From Euryarchaeota archaeon UBA433 (GTDB lineage: Archaea; Thermoplasmatota; Poseidoniia; Poseidoniales; Poseidoniaceae): a stretch of DNA of 6,528 nt. Below the pieces are notes generated by a model. That model did not search any database. It was not told where the DNA came from and saw nothing but the letters and a program-made list of their open reading frames with translations. Where the stretch lies: positions 1-6,528 of the forward strand of contig DAFX01000014.1 of NCBI GenBank assembly GCA_002495535.1. Direction: 5' to 3'. The stretch's first letter is position 1, and every line of letters starts with the position of its first letter. Shown piece by piece: positions 6,524-6,528 of the stretch. Made by a program: the position numbers and the translations under genes.

Positions 6524-6528
6524 GCCGT

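Overview
The window looks like a chromosomal segment of a planktonic euryarchaeon. Marine Group II (Candidatus Poseidoniales) is my best guess. The clearest archaeal marker is a geranylgeranylglyceryl phosphate synthase, which makes the first committed ether link of archaeal lipids. Two genes have short GGTGA/AGGTG-type Shine-Dalgarno sites, and the large exported protease with calcium-binding repeats and a C-terminal membrane anchor fits marine heterotrophic euryarchaea. The lineage is an inference from gene content; no marker-gene comparison was possible.

Layout. (1) 1-2508, plus strand: the 3' part of a large secreted, membrane-anchored subtilase of the KP-43 type. It runs in from the left edge, and its catalytic Asp lies just outside the window. 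(2) 2509-2621: a short leader with two perfect dyads, the second abutting the ribosome binding site of the next gene. (3) 2622-3626, plus: an actin-fold ATPase that resembles MamK, the bacterial magnetosome filament protein, along most of its length. (4) 3720-4985, plus: a soluble 421-residue coiled-coil protein. (5) 4993-5598, plus: a small DUF4126 multi-pass membrane protein, seven bases after the coiled-coil gene with its ribosome binding site overlapping that gene's stop codon. (6) 5623-6507, minus: the ether-lipid synthase, converging on the DUF4126 gene across 24 bases.

How the genes may work together. Filament-forming ATPase, coiled-coil protein and membrane protein lie in the same direction, the last two tightly coupled. 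This is compatible with a small cytoskeletal module (filament, adaptor, membrane partner), and recalls the pairing of crenactin with coiled-coil arcadins. That link is inferred from order and fold only. The protease and the lipid enzyme look like ordinary neighbours. There are no RNA genes, CRISPR arrays or mobile elements that I can support, and no gene-free stretch longer than about 115 bases.
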